Assembly (NCBI GenBank): GCA_964406575.1
Contig: CAYOSH010000013.1
Coordinates: 1-64,000, forward strand
From: WTAW01 sp964406575
GTDB taxonomy: Bacteria; Acidobacteriota; Aminicenantia; Aminicenantales; Aminicenantaceae
Reading direction: 5' to 3'
DNA: 64,000 nucleotides
Shown: positions 35,250-44,549 of the stretch, piece by piece
How positions within the stretch are numbered: position 1 is the first letter of the stretch
Layout of the letters: every line of letters starts with the position of its first letter
Notes under the pieces: model-generated
Told to the model about the DNA's origin: nothing
What the model saw: the letters and a program-made list of their open reading frames with translations, nothing else
Databases searched by the model: none
Made by a program: the position numbers and the translations under genes

Positions 35250-35866
35250 GAAATCCCAAGAATTGGTTATGGTTCATCTTGTTCGGTTCACTCTGGGGAA
35301 TCAATGAATTGATGATGGGAGAAGTTTTATCTGCAAACGCTGTGCCTCATTTTTCTGTACTCCTGACTGTCATCGCCCTGTTCATACTGGCTGTGGGCAG
35401 AGGTGTCGTTAACAAACCCGGCTCATCCACAATTATCGGAATGGTCGCAGTCCTCTTCAAGCTGGCCAATGCCGCTCCGTTCCATTGCCATCTGCTCGGC
35501 ATTTTTATGGTCGGTTTAGTCTTCGACGTTTTGGCTTCTGCGCTGATCAAAAGTGAAAAGACCGCAGCGATCAAGTGCAGCCTCACGGGCATACTGAGCG
35601 CTTATACGGGGAATGCGCTTTTTGCTCTTGTTATCACTTATATCATTCGTTATGAGATCTGGACTAACGGAGGATTGGCCAAAGTCCTTGGACACATTTT
35701 TGTGGCCGGGACATTGACAGCCATTCTCGCTGCAATAGCTGTGCCATTGGGATTTCGGCTCGGTGTTTCAAGCGGAGCACTCTCCGAAAAGAAGCCCAAA
35801 TGGACGTATGCCGGGACAATTGTGAGTATCTTTATTATCTGGATCCTGGTACGCGTTATCGGCTGA
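35246..35866 (+). CDS. Small polytopic membrane protein coupled to mobB
   Basis: The 206-residue product has about six hydrophobic segments and a WFILFGSLWGINELMMGE start. The protein resembles ECF-type substrate-binding (S) components in size and in its glycine-rich membrane segments, but I cannot place it in a known family. The overlap with mobB (ATGA) and the Moco-type riboswitch on the converging receptor gene suggest a molybdate or tungstate transport role. That is inference only. Confidence 0.6.
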   Translation: MRNPKNWLWFILFGSLWGINELMMGEVLSANAVPHFSVLLTVIALFILAVGRGVVNKPGSSTIIGMVAVLFKLANAAPFHCHLLGIFMVGLVFDVLASALIKSEKTAAIKCSLTGILSAYTGNALFALVITYIIRYEIWTNGGLAKVLGHIFVAGTLTAILAAIAVPLGFRLGVSSGALSEKKPKWTYAGTIVSIFIIWILVRVIG

Positions 35867-35926
35867 TCAAAATATCAACATTCCGTTTTTTTTTACATCG
35901 CAAAAAATAATAAAATAAATTTTCCC

Positions 35927-37852
35927 TTAACGAAGGATGTCCACTCTGATCCCGAATTCGAAATACCGCCCCCGCCAGGGAAATCCAGGCTCTGTATAGT
36001 AGAATTCGTCAAAGATATTGCTGGCCTTGATATAAGGCTCCACAGTCCCCAAACGATAAGACGCAATAATATCCAGACTCGCAAAAGAAGGAATGTCCAA
36101 AAGTTCGCCCGAACTGAAATCATACCATGAAGATGAGGAAGCGATCATCCCGAGAAAACTCATACGAAAATTCGTGGCCGGGAAAAGGACCCAATCAAAA
36201 TTGAGTGTGTGGTTTGCCAGGGCATCGAGAGGCCGATCGTCCGTGACATTCTTGTGGTCCAGATAAGTGTAATTGATCGTTGCACTCATCCACTTCAGGG
36301 ATTTTTGCAGTTGCATCTCTACCCCATTGATATAGGCTTCGCCCACATTGAAATATCGGCGCGTCCGGTCAGGAAGCCTTACACTGTCGATCAAGTTCTT
36401 AAACCTGGTGAAAAACACAGAGCCGGTGCAATAGAAATCTTTACTATAAGTAAAGCCAAATTCCCCTAAGTTTCCTGTCTCACTCAACAGGTCCGGATTT
36501 CCCGATGTACTGGAATACATGGAACGCATGGAAGGGAAATGCGTTTTTTGAGAAAAAGATAGATGGAGTGATAAAGGATCGATCGGAGAGAATTTGACTC
36601 CGATAAGAGGATTGAGCTTTGATGTGTTCGATCCCTCGAATTTTTCCAAATAATCCAAACTTACTCCCGCAATAAGTTCCCACTTTTCAGTAAACGAAAA
36701 ATGGTCCTCGATTCCCAGTGAGACGGTCCCCTGATCATATTTTTTCCAAGGTTCATCCACGTCATCTTGAGTGCGGGCGATATCTTTCTTTAAGGAGAGA
36801 CTTGTTTTCAGCGTATGGGCTGGCGCGATACGAAAATCCCAAAGACCGTAGAGTCCATATACAGAATTGTCATATGTGCTTACGAAATCCAGCTCGGTCA
36901 TCGATTGATCTCTATACGCATCGAGCGTATTATCGTACTGAACATAAAAGGCCCTGAAATGGAGCGTTGAATTGTCTCCCACCGCCGTATAACCTCCCGC
37001 ATTAAAAGAATAGCGATCCCAATTCTTAAAGCGCCAATAACGGGGTCTATCTGTGCCTAGCTCGGGAGGCAATCCGTACTTTGAAAAATAGAGGCCCGTG
37101 TTGAAGAGAATCTCAGTCCGGTCAGATGGAGTGTAGTATAGCTTGAAATTGAGATTCGTTCTTTCGTAATCGCTGTTTATCCGGTCTATCTTTCCCAAGT
37201 CCTCATCAGGATAGACAAATGCATCTGAATCCTGGTACTGAAATGTTCCGGCAAAACCGAGACGGTTCCACTGATGATTGGTATCGAGGACAAAGCTTCG
37301 TGTGTTCTTTTCCCCATACGAAGCATTCAGCGATAACTCCGACCCGGCGCTGGGCCGTCGGGTGATGACATTGACTATGCCTCCCAATGCATTAGGGCCA
37401 TAAAGGACTGAGGACGGTCCCTTGGTGATTTGGATGGAATCGATCCCTCCAGCTGCAACGGTTTTTAAATCGAAGGAACTGAAATAGGGCTCATAAACGG
37501 GAATACCATCCACCAGAAGAACAATCCGCCGGGAATCGATCCCCCTGAGGCTAAGGTTATATTCATTTTTATTGCCCACTGTGACATAGACTCCGGGGGC
37601 ATACTTGATCGCCTCAGAGAGATCGACAGGTCTATTCCGCTCAAATGTTGTGGAATCCAAACGCGTAACTGTTGAAATGGGAAGGTCTTTAGGCGCTTCA
37701 CCCACAACGAGAATCTCTTCTGTGATCTGGACAGGCTTCTCGGATTTTTTTTTCTCTTTCTGAGTTTGTTTGTTTTGTGCCTGGAGAAAAAGATTAGAAA
37801 GGAGGAGAAATAAAGAGATGCATAACGCAAAAAATACAAAAAATTTTTTCAT
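35927..37852 (-). CDS. TonB-dependent receptor under Moco-type riboswitch control
   Basis: The 641-residue outer-membrane receptor has a signal peptide (to about 27), a basic linker, a TonB box (EEILVVGEA), the plug (about 55-170; LSEAIKYAPGVYVTVG, LSLRGIDSRRIVLLVDGIPVYEP, GGIDSIQITKGPSSVLYGPNALGGIVNVITRRP) and a 22-strand barrel ending YFEFGIRVDILR. It resembles BtuB/CirA-type metal-complex receptors. I start it at ATG 37852 because AAAGGAG lies 7 bases upstream; a start at 37870 would cut into the leader. The leader matches the molybdenum-cofactor riboswitch, so import of molybdate or tungstate (or a chelate of them) is the best guess. Confidence 0.85.
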   Translation of the reverse strand: MKKFFVFFALCISLFLLLSNLFLQAQNKQTQKEKKKSEKPVQITEEILVVGEAPKDLPISTVTRLDSTTFERNRPVDLSEAIKYAPGVYVTVGNKNEYNLSLRGIDSRRIVLLVDGIPVYEPYFSSFDLKTVAAGGIDSIQITKGPSSVLYGPNALGGIVNVITRRPSAGSELSLNASYGEKNTRSFVLDTNHQWNRLGFAGTFQYQDSDAFVYPDEDLGKIDRINSDYERTNLNFKLYYTPSDRTEILFNTGLYFSKYGLPPELGTDRPRYWRFKNWDRYSFNAGGYTAVGDNSTLHFRAFYVQYDNTLDAYRDQSMTELDFVSTYDNSVYGLYGLWDFRIAPAHTLKTSLSLKKDIARTQDDVDEPWKKYDQGTVSLGIEDHFSFTEKWELIAGVSLDYLEKFEGSNTSKLNPLIGVKFSPIDPLSLHLSFSQKTHFPSMRSMYSSTSGNPDLLSETGNLGEFGFTYSKDFYCTGSVFFTRFKNLIDSVRLPDRTRRYFNVGEAYINGVEMQLQKSLKWMSATINYTYLDHKNVTDDRPLDALANHTLNFDWVLFPATNFRMSFLGMIASSSSWYDFSSGELLDIPSFASLDIIASYRLGTVEPYIKASNIFDEFYYTEPGFPWRGRYFEFGIRVDILR

Positions 37853-37859
37853 AACCATT

Positions 37860-37972
37860 CTCCTTTCCAAACACGGGAGGCAACGCCGTTTCCAGCCCTA
37901 CCCTATCGGCTTTTTACCATGACCTCCGCGGCTTTAGGCCAAAAGCTCGGAGACTAAAATCTAGTTTCTAGC
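37860..37972 (-). promoter_or_regulatory. Moco (molybdenum/tungsten cofactor) riboswitch
   Basis: On the minus strand the leader contains GCTTTTGGCC, a long hairpin CTCCG...GCTTT/AAAGC...CGGAG, a GNRA-capped hairpin (GCTG-GAAA-CGGC) and the 3' block GCCTCCCGTGTTTGGAAAGG. The 5' and 3' blocks match the E. coli moaA Moco riboswitch (GCTTTGGCC and GCCTCCCG-N-TCTGGAAAGG), from memory of that family. The last bases contain the ribosome site of the receptor gene (AAAGGAG), so control would be translational. Whether it is the Mo or W subclass I cannot decide. Confidence 0.75.
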
Positions 37973-38271
37973 AAAATCGAAGGTTTCTGTCAACATCCTG
38001 TCTTTATATGTAAGCATCCTTATTTCCGTGATAAGGGCATTAGACGAAAAAAAAGAGCGAGTCACTGTCCTTATGAGTCGGATGGTAGTGGGTGGGGGGG
38101 TCTTCGACGAATATGGACTGTGACGAACTCCTGCTATTTCCTGGAGAGTCCATTTAAATGACCTCATTTTGCATTTTCCTAAGATCCCTAGTATTATAAC
38201 CAATTATGATAAGTTAGCTCTTTTCTAGTTCTTAATTCATCGCTAGCTTATAGTCGATAAAGGAGATAACT
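37973..38271. other. Intergenic region between divergent TonB receptor and glycosidase-like genes
   Basis: About 300 bases without a recognisable gene. The last bases hold AAAGGAG, the ribosome site for the plus-strand gene. A G-rich run (GTGGGTGGGGGGG) is at about 38089-38099. Confidence 0.5.
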
Positions 38272-39171
38272 ATGACAGAAGACCACAAAGCATGGGTTCC
38301 TGAAGTAGTTGGAGACTGGTGGCAGATCGCCGGAAACCCTGATCTGGGAAAATATCAGACCGATCGTCAGGAACCTCTGGATTTCGGCATCTGGAAAGCC
38401 GCTGATGGAACCTGGCAACTTTGGTCCTGTGTCCGATACACCGGATGTGGAGGAAAAACTCGGCTGTTTTACCGGTGGGAAGGCGATAGATTGACAGATA
38501 AAGACTGGCGTCCCATGGGGATCGCCATGGAGGCAGACCCAAATTTCGGCGAAACGGAAGGAGGGCTTCAAGCACCCTATGTTCTCAGAAATGGTGATGT
38601 TTACTATATGTATTACGGGGATTGGGTCAATATCTGCCTGGCTAAGAGCTGGGACGGCAAGACTTTTGCCCGGCACTTGAATGCCGATGGCCTTTCCGGA
38701 TTATTTTCAGAAAAGCCTGGCACCAGTAGCCGCGATCCCATGGTGATGGCCTACCGGAATCTTTACTATATCTATTATACTGCTGTCCCAGATGGAAAAG
38801 GTGCCATCTACTGCAGGACCTCCACAGACCTGATCAACTGGGGAGATTCGGTCGTGGTCTCGGCAGGAGGGATCGGAGGAGAGGGCCCGGCAGCCGCAGA
38901 ATGTGCTTTCACTTACTATTTACCCGATGATTATGCGTTTTATTTTTTCCGTGCCCACCCCATCAAAGATAGTGACGCATATGCGACGGCTGTCTACCGT
39001 TCCCAAAATCCATTGGATTTTGGCGTAGACTCAGACGACTATCTTGTCGGCAGCCTGCCCTACGAAGTCGTTAGGATCATTAAAGACGGCCCAGATTTTT
39101 ATCTCACGGCCTTGAACCCGGGCTACGACGGCATAAGGTTAGCCAGGATGAAATGGGTCCCTATTAAATAA
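38272..39171 (+). CDS. Five-bladed beta-propeller glycosidase-like protein (GH43/GH32-like)
   Basis: The 299-residue product has no signal peptide and is built of propeller-blade text (WKAADGTWQLWSCVRYTG; GGLQAPYVLRNGDVYYMYYGDW; VMAYRNLYYIYYTAVPDGKGAIYCRTSTDLINW). That is the pattern of GH43/GH32/GH130-type folds. The acidic catalytic residues cannot be fixed by eye. AAAGGAG precedes the ATG. The 3' end overlaps the converging aldo/keto reductase gene by 8 bases. It may be a cytoplasmic glycoside phosphorylase or hydrolase. Confidence 0.7.
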   Translation: MTEDHKAWVPEVVGDWWQIAGNPDLGKYQTDRQEPLDFGIWKAADGTWQLWSCVRYTGCGGKTRLFYRWEGDRLTDKDWRPMGIAMEADPNFGETEGGLQAPYVLRNGDVYYMYYGDWVNICLAKSWDGKTFARHLNADGLSGLFSEKPGTSSRDPMVMAYRNLYYIYYTAVPDGKGAIYCRTSTDLINWGDSVVVSAGGIGGEGPAAAECAFTYYLPDDYAFYFFRAHPIKDSDAYATAVYRSQNPLDFGVDSDDYLVGSLPYEVVRIIKDGPDFYLTALNPGYDGIRLARMKWVPIK

Positions 39172-40201
39172 TCTGCGCCTTCATCCAGCCGGCTGTGTTG
39201 TGGAAATTCGCCACATTGCTTCCGGGAGGAACGAGATTATCACAGGCTTCCCGCAATTCATCAGACAGGGTCATTTCCAAGACCGGAATCGTGTTCTCAA
39301 GATGCTCCATAGTCTCAGGACCGACGAGAGGAGCGGTGATGCCCGGCTGGTCTTTGACCCACAGAATCCCTAATTGAGCAGGCGTGAGTCCGGCCTCTTT
39401 GGCCAGAACAGAAAACTTTTTCCCCACTTCGATGCCTTTTGCTGTCACCCGGTCTGCATAGAATCCTCCACGTAACGCGGCTCGTGAATCAGGGGGATAT
39501 TCGTCTTCCTTATCATACACACCCGCCAAAATGCCCATGGCGAGCGGTGACCAGGTGATGATCCCGAGACCGAACTTTTGAGCCATGGGGAGAAGTTCAT
39601 TTTCGATGCGGCGGTCCAAGAGGTTATAGGGCGGCTGTTCGGTCGCAATGCGCACATACCCCTTAAATTCACTGAGGAGGATCGCTTCCATTACGGCCCA
39701 CGCAGGATGTGTCGAAAGGCCCACGTAACGGATCTTCCCCGCCCGGACCAGATCTGTCACTGCACCCAGGGTCTCTTCGATATGCACTTCCAGATCCTGG
39801 CGGTGGATCTGATAGAGGTCGATGTGGTCTGTTTGAAAACGCTTCAAAGATCCCTCAACCGCACGGATCATGTTCAAACGGGTCGGTCCACTCTGGTTAG
39901 GCCCGAGCTCTGGAACAAATTCGTCAAGAGTCAAACCAGGACGGCGCTGTCCGTGGTCGCATTTTGTGGCGAGCAACACGGAATGACGCATCCCGTTGGC
40001 TTTAAGCGTCCGTCCGATAATACGCTCGCCTTCTCCCTCTGCGTAAGAATCTCCTGTGTCGAAGAGGTTGATCCCCGCCTCGATCGCACGATTCATCATC
40101 GCTGCGCATTGTTTTTCCGGCACGGGATCTGCAAAGCAGTCCGTTCCAAAACACAGGGGTGAAACCTTCACGCCTGTTCGTCCTAAATTCCGATATTCCA
40201 T
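39164..40201 (-). CDS. Aldo/keto reductase (paralogue of 32148-33188)
   Basis: The 345-residue product begins MEYRNLGRTGVKVSPLCFG with Asp/Tyr in LFDTGDSYAEG, Lys in LLATKCDH and His in YQIHRQD, completing the tetrad. The C-terminal region (WVKDQPGITAPLVGPETMEHLENTIPVLEMTLSDELREACDNLVPPGS) is nearly the same as in the first reductase of this window, so the two arose by duplication. GGAGG precedes the ATG. It is monocistronic by position. Confidence 0.9.
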   Translation of the reverse strand: MEYRNLGRTGVKVSPLCFGTDCFADPVPEKQCAAMMNRAIEAGINLFDTGDSYAEGEGERIIGRTLKANGMRHSVLLATKCDHGQRRPGLTLDEFVPELGPNQSGPTRLNMIRAVEGSLKRFQTDHIDLYQIHRQDLEVHIEETLGAVTDLVRAGKIRYVGLSTHPAWAVMEAILLSEFKGYVRIATEQPPYNLLDRRIENELLPMAQKFGLGIITWSPLAMGILAGVYDKEDEYPPDSRAALRGGFYADRVTAKGIEVGKKFSVLAKEAGLTPAQLGILWVKDQPGITAPLVGPETMEHLENTIPVLEMTLSDELREACDNLVPPGSNVANFHNTAGWMKAQII

Positions 40202-40234
40202 AATTTTTCCTCCACTTAGATTTCAGTCATTTTT

Positions 40235-40480
40235 TCACTTTTTTATGATCCCTGAATGATCCCAATCTTTGATAGTCCCCCACTGAAAATTTTGGTCAGT
40301 AAAACCCACCACTCTGATTCCCGTTTCTTTTTCACATTCCAAAAAATCCTGTATCGAATCATACGTTACCCCATTCAGGGATTCGATCTCAAGCCACCGA
40401 TTCTTCTCCACTTCAAGAAAGATATGATATCTCGTTTTGTCATAGAGACGCCTTGCTTTCCTTATCCTGTATACGTCCAA
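40235..40480 (-). CDS. Small hypothetical protein
   Basis: The 81-codon frame opens at TTG with GGAG six bases upstream and encodes MDVYRIRKARRLYDKTRYH ... VVGFTDQNFQWGTIKDWDHS. It is a soluble mixed alpha/beta text with no signal. I do not recognise it. It lies just before the aldo/keto reductase on the same strand and just after a relic, so it may also be a fragment of a larger lost gene. Confidence 0.4.
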   Translation of the reverse strand: MDVYRIRKARRLYDKTRYHIFLEVEKNRWLEIESLNGVTYDSIQDFLECEKETGIRVVGFTDQNFQWGTIKDWDHSGIIKK

Positions 40481-40565
40481 GATTTCTCCAATTTATGTCC
40501 GTCAGGATTCCTCATCCTCACCATTATTTTTTATGGAAAAACTAAAGTCAAATGAATAAAACCTC

Positions 40566-40778
40566 TCACTGTTTATACTCTCCGATCGTGAATGATCCGG
40601 CGTTGTAAACACCGTCGGGGAGAACATTCGGGAGTTTGAACTGAGGGTCGGTGAGCAATGCATAGATCTTTGGGTCTCCCGTCTTAAGCTTCCCGGCCAT
40701 GTTGTATCGCCACTCTTCCTGGATCTGCTCCAGCCTCCCGGGAAAATCCTGAGCACCAAGGATAGATGTCCAGACACG
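40566..40778 (-). pseudogene. 5'-truncated C-terminal fragment of an unrecognised protein
   Basis: A 70-codon frame without a start codon (preceded by TAA) reads WTSILGAQDFPGRLEQIQ, then EEWRYNMAGKLKTGDPKIY, ALLTDPQFKLPNVLPDG and ends IGEYKQ. It looks like a real protein end, with good codon use and no low complexity. Upstream the reading breaks into AT-rich DNA. I cannot name the parent family. Confidence 0.45.
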
Positions 40779-40956
40779 TTATCTCTCAATTAGAGTTTAT
40801 ATCACACTCAGCTATGAAGTTCAATTTTAAAAAGTTGAATTTGTTTTAATTTCGTTTTATTATATTACAATCCATAAACAAAAACCTCGAAAAGATGATG
40901 ACATTTTCTTTATATGTGGAACTATTCTTTAAACTTAAAAAATGAAAGGAAGACTC

Positions 40957-42726
40957 ATGAACACAAATCCACAGGCAAGATTCAGGGCAAAAATATGGGT
41001 ATTCAGCGTTTGTTTACTGTTGTTATTTAGCCTGCTCATCGCACCCCAAGCTCTACAATCGGACATTGGCCACAGGAGCCAGCCAGTCAAAGGATTCACC
41101 TACGATTTCGACCGATGGCCCTACCCAATACATGCCGAAGTGAACGCACGCCTTCAAGAACTGGCAAAGCAGTATCCTAATATCGCGCGGACAATACTTA
41201 TCGGTAAAACCCGCGAAGGCCGGGACATGATGGTGATGGAGATCACAAATAAGGAGACGGGTTCAGGAACATCCAAACCCGCCGTGTGGCTGGATGCCAA
41301 CATCCATGCTGGCGAGATCACGGGACGTCTGTACATGACGTATCTGATAGAACGTTTGATCTTTGAATATGGCAAGAATCCGGATGTGACACGTCTCGTG
41401 GATACCCGCGCTTTTTATGTCCTGCCCGTTTTCGATGCCGATGGCGGTGAACGAATTCTCACGAGGCATCCCGCATGGCCCGGATACAATCCCAAAGAAC
41501 AGCCGGGAAAGGACCTTGACGGCGACGGATACATCACACAAATCCGCGTAAAGGATGCGAGCCGGGAAGGAGGTTATCGCTATTATTTGGAAAGTGATGA
41601 GGTCATTCGAGGAAGAGCCCAGACAGATTTTATGAACCGGAGAAGCCGCAACGAGCTGACCGGAGAACGTGAAGGTGAGGACTTCAACAGGAACTGGTCG
41701 GCGGAATGGCTTCCCGAGGAACCAGGTGCGGGGCCCTATCCTTTCTCGCTCCCCGAATTGCGTCACGTCGCTGACTTTCTCACAACAACGCATAAGAACG
41801 TCTTTTTTGTCTATTCGATCCACTCCGGAGGCGGCCAGCACGAAGGCCGGAGTTATTTTGTGCGCCCACTCATGGACCATCCCTATGAAAAGATGCAGCA
41901 TGAGGACAACGATTTCTATGTGAGAGCAGGCGCTATTTGGTCCTATTTAAGCGCGGGTAATGTCATAGAAAACAACTACTACAGCTTCTTGTTCAACACG
42001 AGTGAAGAGGATGAAGAGGGAAATCAAAAGGGATACGGCCCAACCATGGCCGGTTTCATGAGCGACTTTATCTACTCTCATGTTGGACTCCACTGTATTC
42101 TACCCGAAATATCAGGATCTGGGATCGATTATGACAAGGACGGTTATTACACCATTCCCGAGCTGGAACGATGGGCCAGAGAAGAAATGGGAGACAAGAT
42201 ATACTCTCCTTGGAAACCTTATGATCACCCTATTCTTGGCAAGGTCGAGATCGGAGGCTCCAGGGGCATCCCTCCGGCATTGGGCGATCGTGCCAAATTC
42301 GATTGCGAGGCCCAATATGACTGGATTCTGTATGTGGCTAATCTGTCCCCGCTCCTTCGGATCAAAAATGTAACAGCGGATCCTACATCCGATGGCAAAA
42401 TCAAAGTTGTGGCCACCATCCGCAATGATGGCTGTTTATCGAGATATGTGACCCGGAATGCGATCAAGATCAGACGCGATTACCCTGTGCTTGCAAAAAT
42501 TAACGTTACAGGTGCCAAACTTGTTGACAGTGAGCCCATCAAGAACATAGGCCATCTTCTCGGAACATGGTCCTATATCCGTTACTGGATTGAGGGCCAA
42601 GACAGGTCGACAAAGACCGCGGAATGGACCCTCGAACCTGCAGGATCTGGGTCTATCGAGGTGACCGTTGAGGTTCAATCACACAAAGGCGGCACCGACA
42701 AGAAAACAATCACTTTTAAGAAATAA
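40957..42726 (+). CDS. M14-family zinc carboxypeptidase, secreted
   Basis: The 589-residue product has an N-terminal signal (VFSVCLLLLFSLLIAPQALQS) and a peptidase M14 domain at about 40-430. The zinc ligands H and E are in DANIHAGEITG and the third His in VYSIHSGGGQHEG. The catalytic Glu is probably in ILPEISGSGIDYD. An EF-hand-like DLDGDGYI run is present. A C-terminal beta domain follows (RNDGCLSRYVTRNAI). The start at 40957 lies a few bases after AAAGGAAG. It releases C-terminal amino acids from peptides. Confidence 0.88.
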   Translation: MNTNPQARFRAKIWVFSVCLLLLFSLLIAPQALQSDIGHRSQPVKGFTYDFDRWPYPIHAEVNARLQELAKQYPNIARTILIGKTREGRDMMVMEITNKETGSGTSKPAVWLDANIHAGEITGRLYMTYLIERLIFEYGKNPDVTRLVDTRAFYVLPVFDADGGERILTRHPAWPGYNPKEQPGKDLDGDGYITQIRVKDASREGGYRYYLESDEVIRGRAQTDFMNRRSRNELTGEREGEDFNRNWSAEWLPEEPGAGPYPFSLPELRHVADFLTTTHKNVFFVYSIHSGGGQHEGRSYFVRPLMDHPYEKMQHEDNDFYVRAGAIWSYLSAGNVIENNYYSFLFNTSEEDEEGNQKGYGPTMAGFMSDFIYSHVGLHCILPEISGSGIDYDKDGYYTIPELERWAREEMGDKIYSPWKPYDHPILGKVEIGGSRGIPPALGDRAKFDCEAQYDWILYVANLSPLLRIKNVTADPTSDGKIKVVATIRNDGCLSRYVTRNAIKIRRDYPVLAKINVTGAKLVDSEPIKNIGHLLGTWSYIRYWIEGQDRSTKTAEWTLEPAGSGSIEVTVEVQSHKGGTDKKTITFKK

Positions 42727-42821
42727 AGCTAAACGAATGTCAAAACCTTTCGAATTCTCAGAGAATTCGAGTGAAGTTTTTGTGGTTTTTTGAGACAGCT
42801 ATTTTTACGGAGGTCTATCTG

Positions 42822-44477
42822 ATGAAAACTAAAAATTATTTGGTCATTTTATCCTTTTTCCTTGTCTTGCTTATAATGGCCTGCGGTTCACCAAAAAAAA
42901 TCGAGGAAAAAAAGGTAAGCAAGCCAAGCACTTACGAAGATCTTCTCACAGTATTCCAGGAATTCAGGGAATTCCAACCCCCTAAGATGACAAATGGAGT
43001 TCCGGACTATTCTGCTGCAGCAATGCAAGTCCAGTGGAATGGACTTAAGGAATTCCAAAGCCGCCTGGCAGCACTGGCTATAGAGCAATGGCCCATACCG
43101 CAACAGGTGGACTACCACATCGTTCGAGCTGAGATGAATGGAATGGAGTTCTATCACCGAGTTTTGAGACCTTGGTCTCGAGACCCTTGCTTCTACCTCC
43201 AGTCACAATCTGGAGCCGGGCCTGTCATCCAAGGAGCCCTTCGTATCCCCAGGAGTTTACCTCTGGATGGTGAGCGGCTCATGGAGTTCAAGACACAGCT
43301 CCAAGCCCTTCCTGAGATCTTCGAACAGGCAAAAATGAACCTTACCGAAGGAGAAAAGGACCTGACGACGATCGCCATTTGGGGGACGAAGGAAGAGAGT
43401 GAAGAATATGCGGGGCTTGCCGAATGGTTGAAGGATTATCATCCCGAACTCGTTGAGGATGCTTTAGAGGCAAAAGCGGCTGTCGATGAATACGGACAAT
43501 GGCTCGAAGATAATAGAGATAAAATGACAGAGCCTTCGGGCGTAGGCAAGGACAATTACACCTGGTGGTTAAAGAATGTTCATCTTTTTCCCTACACTTG
43601 GGAAGAATGCCGGGATTACGTGATGCTGGAAGACTACCGGGTGAGAGCCTTTCTCAAACTGGAAGAGAACCACAATAAGAACCTCCCGCCCTTGCTGCCT
43701 GTGGATACCAAAGAAGAGCACGCACGGCGAAAAAAAGAAGCTCTTGAGTATGTGATGAAGTTCCTGAAAGAGGAAAAGGTTATGACCATCCCGGACTATT
43801 TAGACACTCTCGGATATTTGAATCGCGGGGGCATTCCTCACGAAGAGAAATGGCCGAGAGAGCGTGACTTTTTTGAACAAACAGGAGATAGAGAGCCATT
43901 GCCGGAACAAACCCACGAGTTTATCGGCCACTATTTCGATCATCAGAGACATCGAAGAGACACACGACCGATAAGAGGAGCCAGTCGTCTGTATGAGATC
44001 GATTGGATCCGCTCCGAGGGATTTGCGTTTGCGTTAGAAGAACTGCTGATGCATGCGGGCTATCTCGACAAGCGTCCTTACCCCAGGAGGGGCAGAGAGA
44101 TCGTCTATCTTCAGGCTGCATTCCGCAGATGCCGGGCAATGGCCGACCTCAAGCTCCACAGCCGTGAATTCAACCTGGAGCAGGCCATGCAATACTGTGT
44201 GGAATGTGCACCCAATGGCTGGCTTCTCGATAATGGGCCCCACGTGCGGTACGAAATGCAGACAACTCTTCGTTTTGTCGGGTGGCACATGGGTATGGTT
44301 ATGGGAAAAGTCCAATTCATCAAGCTTCTCACCGACAGAGCCGAACAACTGGGGAATAAATTCGAGCTCGGCCAGTTTATTGATGAGTATCTCGCTGCGG
44401 GAATGATCCCCATGTCCCTGATCCGCTGGGAGATGACTGGGCTCGATGACGAGATGAAGGAACTCTTAGCCGAGTAG
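42822..44477 (+). CDS. DUF885-family lipoprotein
   Basis: The 551-residue product has a lipoprotein signal ending LIMAC, then a helical DUF885 domain. Family text includes LPEQTHEFIGHYFDHQ with the HExxGH-like metal motif, and the C-terminal LRFVGWHMGMVMGKVQFIKL. DUF885 proteins are related to M32/M3-type helical metallopeptidases. The ATG at 42822 has GGAGG 8 bases upstream; a GTG at 42771 opens the same frame but lacks this. It follows the M14 gene by 95 bases, so both may act on peptides outside the cell. Confidence 0.78.
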   Translation: MKTKNYLVILSFFLVLLIMACGSPKKIEEKKVSKPSTYEDLLTVFQEFREFQPPKMTNGVPDYSAAAMQVQWNGLKEFQSRLAALAIEQWPIPQQVDYHIVRAEMNGMEFYHRVLRPWSRDPCFYLQSQSGAGPVIQGALRIPRSLPLDGERLMEFKTQLQALPEIFEQAKMNLTEGEKDLTTIAIWGTKEESEEYAGLAEWLKDYHPELVEDALEAKAAVDEYGQWLEDNRDKMTEPSGVGKDNYTWWLKNVHLFPYTWEECRDYVMLEDYRVRAFLKLEENHNKNLPPLLPVDTKEEHARRKKEALEYVMKFLKEEKVMTIPDYLDTLGYLNRGGIPHEEKWPRERDFFEQTGDREPLPEQTHEFIGHYFDHQRHRRDTRPIRGASRLYEIDWIRSEGFAFALEELLMHAGYLDKRPYPRRGREIVYLQAAFRRCRAMADLKLHSREFNLEQAMQYCVECAPNGWLLDNGPHVRYEMQTTLRFVGWHMGMVMGKVQFIKLLTDRAEQLGNKFELGQFIDEYLAAGMIPMSLIRWEMTGLDDEMKELLAE

Positions 44478-44549
44478 GCGCGCAATCAATGACAAGCTGT
44501 TGGGATTAATGCTACAAACAGCCCGAAACATCTTTAGGAACCAGAGGAT

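Noticed and set aside
37853..37870. Upstream ATG for the riboswitch-controlled receptor
   Set aside because: It would place the riboswitch 3' end and the ribosome site inside the coding sequence.
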